Origin: Corbicula japonica | Taxonomy: Eukaryota > Mollusca > Bivalvia > Venerida > Cyrenidae | Assembly (NCBI GenBank): GCA_038501625.1 | Contig: JAZAYU010000003.1 | Location: forward strand, 4,168,796 to 4,232,795 | DNA: 64,000 nucleotides | Reading direction: 5' to 3' | Shown: positions 47,845-61,451 of the stretch, in pieces | How positions within the stretch are numbered: position 1 is the first letter of the stretch | Layout of the letters: every line of letters begins with the position of its first letter | Position numbers and translations under genes: made by a program | The notes under the pieces: generated by a model | The model's database searches: none | What the model was told of the DNA's origin: nothing | What the model saw: the letters and a program-made list of their open reading frames with translations, nothing else

Positions 47845-50800
47845 GTATGTCAGCTCATGCAAGGACACAAAAAGTTACGTATTCAATAATGTATTTGCCC
47901 ACAATTAAAGACTAACATTACTTTTATATTTCCTACTCAGAACTTGCGTGTGTTAACGTGTGTAAACACTGATATTTCACAAATGTAACTCTATAAGACA
48001 TTTTAAGCTAACTGATATTATTAAGAAATGTCTGTTTATTCATTATATATAACACGCTGAAACATTTAGGTTGTTGGACCATTTGCTGTCGATTCTACCA
48101 GACCAGATTTTCACGGCGATATTGTTGTAACGGCTGAAACTACCGATCGTGGCACGTATCTTATCGCAAGATGGGAGGCTGGCTCATTTGAAGACCACGG
48201 TGATCCCAATCCTCTAATCTACGAGGTTGCAATAGGTCAGCCATCCTTGCCTTTTTATAAGTTATATATGTATCGTAATGTTCATGTCTGCTTAAAACTT
48301 CGCACCCGACACTGAAATTGTGCCTGTCGTATCTGTTCTTGTGCGGCAATTGATTTCAATGAACACCATGGAAGTATTCTTACGAAATTTAGAAAACAAA
48401 TACCCAAAACTATTGTCTCTTTTTCGTAACTTCTATTCAGCAAATAAGGTAACTAACTCTCGTTATATTCTGGAACAAACTTCTCGCAATACTAACTATT
48501 TCGATTGCATAATTGTGACATGCTGTATTTGGGTCGAACAACTTTTTCAGATGCAAGAAGACGAAACAATATTTATGTTTGAATTAATTGTTTTGCGACT
48601 AAAAAAGCAAACTTATTTACTGTATTCGTCAGGCACAAGTAAAGAAGGAAGAGACGTCCTGCCTTTCCAGCCTTTAACGACAGGAAGTACGTGTACAATC
48701 ACCCTTCCACCGACCTGTGCGGCAGTATCTGTTGACTTGTTATCCTGGCATCTACACGGGGAGCTCGTGTATTATGTTTCTGTGAAGGCAAAGAATACTG
48801 TCGGTCTTTTTGTCGTTGCCTCGTCAGACAAATACATTCATAACGTGGAAAAAGCTACCCCAGGTTTAGTGTATGATATTGATGGTGATTCTGATGTAAA
48901 GGTACGGTTGTTTTTGTATTCTAACTTACCTTCAATATGGTATAAATGAATAAAATGTTTGTTTTTTAATGTTATTTAATTAGATAAACAGTTAACAAGA
49001 AAGCATAACACCGATGTGTTACATGTGGACGACATTTATAGGAAGTTTGATGTTGGGTGTTCGAGTTCATGCAGGTGATGGGTTGTTTTGTAAACAAAGA
49101 TAGAATTAAGTGATAATAAATTATTTCTATTATTTGCGAAGGTTATTGAACGTTGAAGGATATGCGTGTGTATCAGTTGTAGAACGCGTTGCATACAAGG
49201 AGGGGAGAAGTTTGAAATGAAATACATCAGAAATGGTATGGTCTGTGGTTTATGTTGAAATATGTTAACTGAACATTTACAAGTTTGCAGTAAATGTAGT
49301 GAATGATTTGAAAACAAACTAATTAAACAGTATTCCTTGATAATATAATGATAAGTTGTTGGAAAATAGTGGAAGAGATGGTTGCTATGGTAACATGCAT
49401 TATAATGTTGAACCGCGTATTTAATCAGATAAATACAAGATGGAAAGGAAAGTGCACTTACTACTTCTTGATGCGAATCTGTCCCAAGGATGTCCAACGA
49501 TAAAGTAATCTAGTCTAGGTGAACCGTTTTCTACGAGCGCTGGATGTACACTCAGGTCCCCGGATGATACTAACTCCGCTATCTCCCGGTACCGCCCGTA
49601 CCGGACCGGACTGTGCTGTATAACAGTCTAGCGTCACCACACTCCTCCCCGTTTATTTTGAAGGACGGACTCCTGCGTGACGTCTCCACGGCGACAGGAT
49701 CACGGATGGTATACCATTCGGTTCTGAGTTGTGCAACAGCTCCCCACAGTCAACAGGGTTGAAAGTGGGCTTCCTGGGTGAATGACCAGTACTAGTACTC
49801 GGCAACAGAACAGTTAGGTAACTGATCTGAGACCTAACCTTACCACGGGTCGCACCAAACCACCCCGTGGGATGCTGATATATCCTCTGATTGGCTCCAT
49901 CGCATAGCGTCACCACACTCCTCCCCGTTTTATTTTGAAGGACGGACTCCTGCAAGACGTCTCCACGGCGACAGGATCACGGATGGTATACCATTCGGTT
50001 CTGAGTTGTGCAACAGCTCCCCACAGTCAACAGGGTTGAAAGTGGGCTTCCTGGGTGAATGACCAGTACTAGTACTCGGCAACAGAACAGTAAGGTAACT
50101 GATCTGAGACCTAACCTTACCACGGGTCGCACCAAACCACCCCGTGGGATGCTGATATATACTCTGATTGGCTCCATCGCAAGACTGGGTTGAGACCCTG
50201 TAGAGCCCTGACCGGACGGCACAGGACTTATTCACCTATCCAAACCAGACGGCATAGGAATAGGTGATCCAACCGTAGGAGGATCTTGCTTGATTCCGCT
50301 TGCAAGACTAGACTGCATCTGGTAATGCAATCTGCTTGCATGCAGACTTCTGGACTCTGACATCTCCGTTATCAGGTCAAGGTTAACCTGATTAACCACC
50401 TTGTTGTAGACTTCCGCCTGACTGATTTTGACTTCATCACGCTTCCCGTAGACAGTCGTACCCATGCCCTTGTGGTTCCCCAAAGCACACCTTGGTCAAT
50501 CCGGGAGTGGCCAACAACAGGGTACGAAGGTTGAACAGCCTTGGTCACCAACGGCACTGCGTCGTCTACAGCCTCGTTAAAGGATCACCAATTTTCATGG
50601 GCTTTAGCATAGTTTTACAATCTCCACAGGGTAAGTCCTCCAGTCGCACTCCGGCAGCAAATGCCATGCACTGACCTTCAGGTGCCGGCGGTCGGGACAG
50701 CGCATCAGCATTTCCATGCTCACGACCAGCACGATGTTTCAACACCATGTTAAACCGAGATAGAACCTCCGACCATCTCACCAACTGACCCTGTGGTTCA

Positions 50801-53800
50801 TGAAATCTCATCAGCCAACTTAGACTCGCGTGGTCTATCCCTACAACAAACTTCCTATTGGTTTGGCACATGTAGGTACAGGTGCCGTCAAACCAAACTC
50901 CATCCGTGCATGCTCCAAGAGACGCTACTTGGTGATGAAAGCAGTCTTTTTGCAATCTTCCTCCCTGATCCGCATCTGTCAATATACCGAGTTGGCATCC
51001 AGTTTGGAGACCCAAACACTGCCAACCAGGGTGTCAAGGCAAACGTCTACCAGCGGTAATGGAAATACATCCTTGATTGTAACCTCATTCAACGCTCTGT
51101 AGTCGACACACCACCTCACCCACAGATGCCTAGTCTGAGGCAGACTCTTACATTACACCTGCTTTCAGCATTTCTGCAAATGAGCCTCTTCTTCACCAGC
51201 AAAGCATACAAAAATGTCAAACCCAAGTTATGTTTCTTGTTATATGGGAGCTACATAGACATTTTCCTTGTACCACTTATCCCTAATTTTTTCATTGGCA
51301 CTTCAACAAATCCCGTCATAACCATCTCCCTCCCTGCAGAAAAACAACTAAATATCCCTTAATTTAATCGTTTTTTTTATTTAGAAAGTTATATTCCCTA
51401 CCAGAAATGATGGGCACCGGAGCATTCGTTCAACAATAGTTTTTTATACATTTGTTCTCTATACGGACCCCCATAGCAAATTGAGAACCTGACCGTATTT
51501 GACGAACAACTATCTGTTTTGTTTGATCCGGAAGAGAGCGTCCCCCCTCCCTGGACTACCCTGGGTCAGTTTTACCCCTTGGACTTCCGCATATTAAATC
51601 TGGTTCATCCAAAGTATCCGTTACTGCAGTAACTGATTTACTGGGTGGTACCTGTTGATATGACGTCATACTACCGGACGGCTGATGAACGTCATTACTG
51701 GGTGATGGTACCTGTTGATGTGACGTCATACTACCAGACGGCTGATGAACGTCATTACCTGATCTAGGTGCTTGTTGATATGACATCATACTACCGGACG
51801 GCTGATGAATGTCATTACATGGTTCAAGTAACATCAGAGATACAGTGTTCCGGCGCAATGTTAACCGGTACTGCACTTTGGGGATTGCTCGGTGTTGCTT
51901 TAGCTAGCCGGTCGGCTTGTGAAGCGTTGTTGGAGCTGTCGTTATTCTGAATCAGGATCACATCTTGATTGTGGGTATAGCCAGACGGATGAGGTTGATT
52001 ATGTAGCCGGACGGCTGAATCAGCCTCACTTTCTGCAGGTTGAATGAATTGAAAAAGCAAGTCTGCTACTTCAATCCATGTCTTTGAGTGGCCTAATTGT
52101 AATTGTCCTCTTTGAGTTTAGGACAATCTTTCCTAAAGTTCCCCTCCACACCGCAGTTATAACAAGCTGTCGACCGACGTCCACGGCGCCCACTGTTCAT
52201 ACACTCCAAAAGAGATTTTTGAAGTCTCTGCTCAAACTCTTCGAGTGCCTTCATAAAGGGATGCACCTCAGACGGTGCACAGGCTAACGCATATACAGGT
52301 GCAGATTCATCGGAGTTGTCCCGCTTTTTCTGCTTCTGCTTACCATACATAGCAGTATGCACCTGTTGGTACCTTCGTACCATCTGAACAGCTATCTGTA
52401 TGGTTCTCGGCTCCTTCAGAAAAACGTATTGCCCTGCATCCTTGTCTATCATGCCCTGGCAAATCCGACTCACGAATTGCTCTGTAGCAAATTCTACCGT
52501 CCAGTTTGAAACGCACGTGTAGCTAATGTTAGCACACGGTCTGCCCACTCTTCTAGAGATTCATCAGAGTTCTGGGTAGCTTGTTGAAATCGAACTTGAG
52601 CTGCTGCCGGTAGCTCATGTTCACCGAAACGCTCTTCCAGTTTGCATAATAAGCTACGATAAGAAAAGGTTTCATTACGACCGCTTATTACAGTGTAATA
52701 GTCTAACGCTTTGTCTGTTAGACACCACACTAATCCATTCAGGCACTCTTCGTCTGTCCACTCACAAACTCGAGCATACTGAGTGAATTTCAGCTTAAAT
52801 GCACTCCAGTTGCCCTTGCCATTGAAAGTTAGGTGTTTCGGTAATGACGCAACAATGTCGCGTACACGGGACGACCTTCTGGAGGGCTGCTGATAATGAG
52901 AGGTCTCATCATCACTGTCATAATTGTGAAATGGTGTTGGAACTGGCATTTTTGTCCTGGGGATTGCGCCCATATCTGGCCAAACTGATGGCGTTGACGC
53001 GGCTGCTGGGGCATGTCTTACCGGACGGCTAGACATGTAATCTGGTGCCATTTTTGGCACATATGGCGTCGTCTCACGGCTTGCTGGTATTTGTGGCTCA
53101 ATACTTACAGGAGCCTGTTGGACCTGTGGCAACACATTTTTAACAGCTTGCGAGGGCTGTTCATCACCTTCGTCGTCCTCATCTTCACTTTCACTGGACG
53201 AGGCGTAGAGAGCTGGATTTGGTTTAAAATCAAGCATCTCCACGACCTGAGCTGTGAATTTTCGACGACATATAGTCTCAAGGACGTCCAATGTCAAATT
53301 ACCGCTGTTTTCGCGAACAGTAATAAGCGCCTTTGCTAACCTTGATTTTATACCTGGAATGGTTTCCAAATCTGCTGCTGGTACAAAGTCGACCGCAATC
53401 TTAGGTAAGACTGCTGCCATCTCCTGCTCTTCTGCTGGTGCAGCACCTTTCAGCCGGTCGGCTACTGACAACCTAGACATAGACCCCTTTACCGATGGAG
53501 GTGATCCTTTTGCTGACATCGCAAAAATAGAGGTCTATTTTTGCCCGAAAGGGACAATAATCAAATTACAGCAAAATTATTTCAATAAACCACAACACTC
53601 CTCCCAATTCTAAGTGGCAACAAATAATTGAATTGAATGATGTATAAGCTTACCGGACGGCCTCACTTATACAAAAACTGCTTATTTTTCTGTACTTTGA
53701 AATTCGCACTGCCGGAAATACCAGTGTTTCCGTTAGAACATGTGCAGATGGAAAATCAAAACAAATGCAGAAAATAACACAATTTACAGCCAAATCTATC

Positions 53801-56800
53801 GAAATAAGAATGTGGCTGTGATATTTAACTGCAAATACATTGATTCCAACCAACTAATCCTTTCCCTCTTCGGTTCAAAAGGTTTGGGTCGTACCGGACG
53901 GCTGACCCAAGTTGTTTTAGGTGGCGATTTTGGCAGAGCGATGGTTCGTTTTATGAACGCTGCCACCAATGTTGAACCGCGTATTTAATCAGATAAATAC
54001 AAGATGGAAAGGAAAGTGCACTTACTACTTCTTGATGCGAATCTGTCCCAAGGATGTCCAACGATAAAGTAATCTAGTCTAGGTGAACCGTTTTCTACGA
54101 GCGCTGGATGTACACTCAGGTCCCCGGATGATACTCCTTTTGCTATCTCCCGGTACCGCCCGTACCGGACCGGACTGTGCTTTATAACAGTCTAGCGTCA
54201 CCACACTAATGAAGAATTGCCAGAACTATATGTATTGATATGAATTCATTTAAGAAATAATTAATAGCTTCCGGTGATTTATCACAGGATTATTCACGGG
54301 GCGGATTTCAGCTGCGTAAGGATATATCACGAGGGGCGTAGCCCGTGATTTATCCTGCGATAAATCACCGGAAAGTATTGATTATTTCAATTCTTATACG
54401 ATATGTCTGACTGAACAATCGAAAAAAAACTCTATTTGGCGCGTTATTAAAAACGCAAATGGGTTATAAGGTTGACAGTTAGTGTTTATTTCCTTAACAT
54501 CTGCATAATTCGAAAGTTGATAATCATTCAAAGATTGAATAACAAACTAGAATACATGTCCATCCAACCGTGCATCCGGCACTCTCCATTCGTCGTTTGA
54601 ACCATTTTGTCATTCCAACAGCTTAATAACTTCATCCGGTAATAACATAAACAACGGAAATGACGTGACGTCGTTAAAATGGCGCATTAACGTCACCTTA
54701 ACGTTGCCACAAAATGGCCAAAAAAAATTATGTATTTCTTTGGTATCAACATACCGTAAATTGGGATAGTTTGGCGTCGTCAAATTTTTGCCATTTTGCC
54801 CCAAAGTGCCTGTGTTTTATTTTGGCCAGTTTCGTTTGGCCATTTATCATTGTGTGGCGAAACATAAACACATAATAAAATTATTTTGTCATGTCATCTC
54901 CGCTAATTTATCAGATTGGTCGGCATTTATCTTAGACATATTTATAAACAATACATATAGGAGAAAGCAAAAAAAGAGTGCAAAATTATTTTAAATACAA
55001 AAATAAAACTTCACATTCAGAAATATAAATTTGAAATGCATACAAATTATATGAGTGTAATGCAAATAACGATATGGTATTTAAAAAACTACAACCAATC
55101 TCACATTTTCACAATATTTATTGCAACAAACACTAATCCAACAAACTTAAATCTACTAATTGAAATTTAAAATCACGATATTTATCGAGTTTATTATAAG
55201 CGATAAATAGCGATCAACGTCGGCGAATTGGGAAAAATAATTGTTTTGTTTGCACTACCTGGGCTTAATTTTCACCTATGATCTATTTTGTTGTGTTTCA
55301 TTTTGGCCTTTTCATTAGGATGTCCAGTAAGACCAATTATTAACCAAGGCCAAAATATCCCAATTTACGGTATTACGCGCGGGTAAAAATTTCGCGTATT
55401 ATGAGCATTCTCAAATGCGCGAAATCAAACCCCAGCGAAAAATACAATTTTCACGTGATTATTTTATACGGATCGTTGTATTTAACAAATAATCAATAGC
55501 TTCCGGTGAATAATCGCAGGATAATTCACGGGGCGGAGTTCAGATGCGTAAGGATATATCACGAGGGCGTAGCCCCGAGTGATTTATATCTACGCAGCTG
55601 AACGACGCCCCGTGAATTATCCTGCAATAATTGACCGGAAGCTATTGATTATAATTTCAATTCTAACACTACACATCTGACTGAATAAGCGATAATTTCA
55701 ATTCTAACACGACACATCTGACTGAATAAGCGAAATAATCATAACTCACTTTTAGCGCGTCGTAATAAACGCAAATGGGTTATAAGATCGGCAGTTAGTG
55801 TTTACTCCCTAAACATCTCGACAATATTCAAAAACTGATAATAATAAAAAATTGAATAACAAACTTGAATACATGTCCATCCAACCGCGCATTCAGCACT
55901 CACCAGTCGTCGTTCGAACCGTATTTGTCATTCCAACGGTTTGATACTGCACCAGGAAATAACATGTAAACAATGGAATGACGTGACGTCGTTAAAATGG
56001 CGCGTTAACGTCACCTTAACGTTACCGCTAAATCGCGGAAAATAATTATAGTATTTTATCTAAATATATAAAATGAACATTATTCTTTTACTGGGCTATC
56101 ATCATATTACGCGCGGGTAAAAATTTCGCTTATTTTGTGCTTTCTTAAATGCGCGAAATTAAATCCTAGCGAAAAATACAATTGTCACGTGATAAGTTTA
56201 TACCGACAGGTAATAAGTAATAGCCGTGAATTATCGTGTAATAATTCACAGCAAATTCAATGCGAAAAACGTCAAGTCGTGTTAGAATACGGAATACCCG
56301 AGCCACTCGCAGTGATTTATCGTGTGATACATGTAATAAGTTATGACCTATAATTCGTCCGGAAAATTGAAAACAGTGGTACTAGCATTTTTCGGAATGT
56401 ATGGAGAACCGTAACAAGAAATATCTTTAAAAAAGATAAACGGCGTAGATTGTATATGAAATGATGCAGTTTGTAGCTGGTATTATTTACTTCATCTTGA
56501 TTTACGTGTAAATTAAATAATTTCATTGTAAATCCTTCACAATGACTTAATACCGGAATCGCAGTTTTTTCGCGTAACACATTACACGTAGTTGCCAGAT
56601 TTAAGACAAGTAAGCACATTGTAAAATCCTCAGTCGCGATAAAGAATGAGTTTTATATAAAAAATAAACGTATTGTAAAAGGCATTGGTTGTGTTTATTA
56701 TTAAAACATAATGTATCAGATGATATATCAATTGCTGAAAGAATAAAATATATTTAGTGAAGACTTCAAGACTTACATAGCGAACTCATTGTTTTTATCG

Positions 56801-59800
56801 CGTAGCATATTATATACAGCTGCACGATTTAAGAGACGGGTAAACATTTCAACTGCTGAAAGAGCTGGGATAAATTTCCATTAACTAAATACTCACAAAT
56901 ATTACAATAATTCAAGCTCGCATATTTTATTACTTACATTTTCAGCTTTACAGTGAAAGTGTCACATCGTTTTCTTTAAGCAATTTCCACTTACTTTCAC
57001 TTTCATTTTGTATAGGTTGATATAAAAGAGTGACTGTATTGTTGTTGACAAAAAATCCTAGTCAATGACGAGTAATGTAGTGTGCCTCATTTCAACATCT
57101 TTCAACACAAGAGTATAGAAAAGATCTAAACGTCACAGCAATAATCGTTTCAAACAGTGTATTAACTAATTGTTTAAAAATCCCACTAGATACCTCTCCA
57201 CCCTGCTAGATGCTTCTCCGGTGGAAATAGCTACCAATCGAAATAGTTTATTTAATTTTCCCGCTGCATAATAATATAATACCAGTATTATTTACAACAC
57301 TTCATTGGTTAATAAATTAGGTCAAAAGTGAGCTTAGACAGCTAACGCCGAAAAATGTTCTCAGTTTTGAAGGTCTATGTTAATTAAAGATTCTTTGTTT
57401 TACAGTTTGCGGATATAGATGATATAGACTTCCAGATAAAAACAGACAGACTCTCTGTAAGGTGGTCAGGTTTTCATCACTCACACGAGAATATCAGCTT
57501 GTTTGTATGTTTCGCAAAGCAACCGACCGAGCCGTATATCAGATGTAGTGATAAAATAAATGAAGATGCGGAGAAGTTCACATTCTTTGGACTAAATTTA
57601 GATCAATATAAGGTAACATAATAGAGAGAACCTTCCAAATATCCACATTTATTCAAGAACTATCAATGATGATTTTTGATAAAAGTGAAAATCGTGGGTT
57701 GAAAAGTTCATAATCCAGACAAAAGCCATCACACAAGAATCTTACCCTTCCCAAAGAGAGAAAAAGAGGGCGTATTTATAAATGATCAAGTTCCCGTTAC
57801 GTGTAAAAATACATATTTACGTCTTTGGATGCAATAACAAACTTCAACTGAACTGCTGCAGACGATTATGTATATTTTCAAAAGCTGTACTTATCGTTAA
57901 AAAGTCATCATGTTTTTTACACTTGTTTAATTTTAGACTTACTACCAGATTGTCATAGCGGAAACAGAAGTTGGAAATACAACAGCTATATCTGACGGTG
58001 TAACCATCGTTGTGGATAATGACAAAGTCCAAGGCATATATGTGTACGATGGACCGATTTGTAATAATACCAAAGATTTAGGTAACAACATTATAAAAAA
58101 TGACTTTTGAAAAGATGTTTCGTAAAAGGTTTTAATTCCGTGAGGGGCATGTTTCTTCTTTCTATCGTTATAAAAATTCATTATTTTTTATAAAGGTTTC
58201 AAACAGCTTTTCTCACGCTGTCCAATTCCACTTTTCATCAAAATAATTTTAAATTCGACAAGGGCATGTGCATAACGTGCATTTAATTCATATAAGTGTG
58301 TAAATAATTATTCTTTATCTGATTTTGCACATCTTAGTTATTCTTTTAATTTGCGTTTCAGATCTGAATATCGGCACCTCCCATCACAATGCGGTAAAAT
58401 TTTGTCTTAAATGAATATTTTAATACTCCATAAGTAAATATTTCTCGATTTTAATATGTTTAATATAAGTTACGGACAATTATGATATACATTAAAGACA
58501 AAATTTGTGAGAACAACATACATGAGATATCATTTTATGTAGGACAAACGTCTGACGTGTACTAATGACGTAGACTATCAGATGTCGATCAACCGGTTAC
58601 AAGCACACTGGGTCGTTCCAGAAGACAAGCAACACTATCTCAAGGACATTTTCTGGGCAATAGAAGAGAGAGCACCGGTTGCAGGTTTTATTTTCAATGT
58701 GTTTTAAGACGAGAAATGTTCAATAGTTCTAATCTTATAATGAAACAAATTTTTAAAATGTTGTATATTTAGAAATTTATCAAATAGCAACAAGCAATCA
58801 GGGAAGAATCGATTGGCGTTGAATTACGTAATTTTATTTCAGATATTTGGTCATTATTTCGACCATATGAGAGGCTTAGAACATTTTCATCATACTTGGA
58901 AAGAGGCGGTTTAAATCTTACACCCGGTAGGAAATATAGAACCTTATTAAAGTTCTGTGCCAGTCAACACTGTTTCGAAGATGTTCTTAGTAACGGATTC
59001 ACATGCATTCCAAATCCACCGAATGTTGGAAAACTCATTGTAGCGTACGATGAAAACATACCCAAGGTATTTGTGGAATCTACTCAGATTTCTTTAGTCG
59101 CGTGAACATTTTTTAAATGACAGTTACTGTACGCAACATTAATCTGCATTTTGTGTGATGTTTACATCCAAATATTATTTATGATTTTGAAGCTATCCAA
59201 CATTTTTACTTTTTGTTAGATTGAAGTCGCCATAGAACCGTTCAGAGATTCTGATATGGAAGATGTCTACCAGTCACTTGATGTCATGGATCACTATGAA
59301 TGGGCGCTTGTAGACTCCGCAGATAACGAAAGGCTTGTCACAAAATGGGAGAAAGCTAACACAGTCGAGTCTCTCGATTCAGACAAAGTATATATCTTCA
59401 GCTTATTGTTTGTTGTGTTTAATGTTTGACCTTGATTGAATTTCAAACTTATGATCTCTCGTTCTGGCTTTATTTCGGGAGGTTGTTATTTCATGTGACT
59501 TTTCCTGTCATACGTAATGCTTTAAATATCTGTATTTTGCCGTCTTTCAGCTCCAATTCTCAGTTCCTCTGAAAAACAAAATAACATTCACCAAATGTTG
59601 GAAACTGACCGTAAGAGGGTACACCAAGGCTGGATCGTCAGCAGAAGTCTCCGCAGAAATACGAAACTGCTCTGAGCTTCAAGAAGTAAAACCAGCCGTT
59701 GTCATTGATGCAGTAGGAAAAAGTACCGGAGGAGGTTGGTTTTGTTTTATGATGAAGACTGTTTTCTTGGGTATAATAATGTTTTGGTTTATTTAAAATT

Positions 59801-61415
59801 GAAATTGTTTAAATTTAATCTTTAATCTAAGCGAATTATTTTTGTGATATATTAAAGACGATTTATTTCATATGCACACTCTTAATTTTAGAATCAAAAC
59901 ATGAAGGAGCACGTATTGTATTGAAAGAAAATGCCAATTGGATACAACCTGATGTTGATTTCACACCATATAACAACATTATTTCTGCAGTGTGGCCGAC
60001 GCTAAGGTGCCATCTTTTAAATTATCCTTAAATTACTCAGAATTGACCATTGTTTGTAAATGCGAATAAAAAAGAACCATTTTAATAATCCCAACTGAAT
60101 TTTATTTCTAGTTTAGCCAAAGAGTAAGATGACTTGTTGTATAGTAAATTTATTGTGTCATTAGCGTTTAAATTTATTGCAGAAATAATGACTACTTCTG
60201 GGCTGTTTTACAAGTAAACCAAGAGGACCCCACGATTTTCTACGAAGATTCTACTTATCTAGAGCTTAAAGACCCCTGTTCACACCCTGATGCTTTGAAG
60301 TGTGGAAACTCAAGTAAATTCTACCTTTTGTAGAGATATTGTGTTACTATGGCAGCATAATTAAAATCTTAATAATGGCAAAATGCCTTTCAATGAAACT
60401 GCGCACAAATGTATGGTATTAATGTACTTTTATTTTGCATATGGTAAGACACGTTAGAACAGTAAAGAAAAATAGCGAGATCTAAAAATTCTTCATTTTC
60501 TTTTTACGTCAATTCACAAAATCTTAACAACACAATCATTTTAAATGCCCACATAAGTTAAATGAGACTTAGAACAATTTATTGTGTCCTTGTGACTTAC
60601 ATATGTAAACTTCACGAAATATTAGTAAAATTGTGTTTGACCTTCAATTTCCTGGTCGCTTCCTGGTCGCGTAAACGGATGACAATCACTGATTTCTCTT
60701 TTAGTAGTTGAAAGTTTTTTACAAAGTACACAACATTTTCTTGTCAGTATCATTGCACCCACGTGGGAATTTAAAATTATGTTTTATATCGCTTAGTTTT
60801 TGTGAATTTATGTGAATAAAATTTTAAGGAATTTTTAGGTCTAGCTTTTTTCTTGACTTTTCTATCGTGTCTTAGTGTGTGCAAAATAAAGATACATTAG
60901 TAACATTCATTTGTGCAAAGTTTCATTGAACGGCATTTTGCCATAATCGAGATTTTGATAATTTTCTTTTTATCGATGAATGTGGTTGGGAGGAGTGTGG
61001 TAAGCCCTTAAGTATCAGGTCTCCGGAAAACGTTCACGAAAATTGTTAAGATTTTCACGTTAATTACGGAGGGTTTCTTGAAAGCAGTAAGGAATATTAA
61101 ACGGAAATTAATGATAAAGACGGAAGGGGTCTTACTTCCTTCTCTTTTATGTGGTTTTATTTCTAAAAACGAACACTATGATGGTTTAAAATAAGACATT
61201 ACTGTATTAAAAATATAGTATATATAGAAAAAGATGAAAGCAAAGTTAAAACGCACTTTGATTGGGAACCACTTGATTCATCAACGTCAAAAATGCCAAA
61301 TTAAAGAGAACGCAAGAAAACAATATGCAATTCGAATGAAACGTCAATGTGTAACATTATGTATTAAGAAAAGATAACGATCGATCGATTTATTAATTGG
61401 CTGATTGATTGATTA

Positions 61416-61451
<36 letters not shown>

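Larger units (their letters stand above)
49406..54205 (-). mobile_element. Ty3/Gypsy LTR retrotransposon, internally deleted
   Basis: Bounded by two 236-bp LTRs (49406-49641 and 53970-54205) with about six differences, five clustered, so it is fairly young. Read on the minus strand: 5' LTR, primer-binding site, gag with CCHC knuckle, no recognisable protease, a shortened RT joined to the RNase H C-terminus, no integrase core, purine tract, 3' LTR. It sits antisense in the host gene's 8.5-kb intron. With canonical TG...CA ends no target duplication matches (TATAA versus CTAAT); shifting the ends by one base gives TAAT on both sides. It could move only with proteins from a complete relative. 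Confidence 0.93.

Noticed and set aside
48320..48949. 209-codon continuous plus-strand frame
   Set aside because: Only 48633-48901 matches the module pattern; the 5' part is intron and the 3' end runs past the donor site.
49036..49497. 153-codon minus-strand frame
   Set aside because: Spans intron and the Gypsy LTR edge; low-complexity His/Tyr/Leu-rich, no domain.
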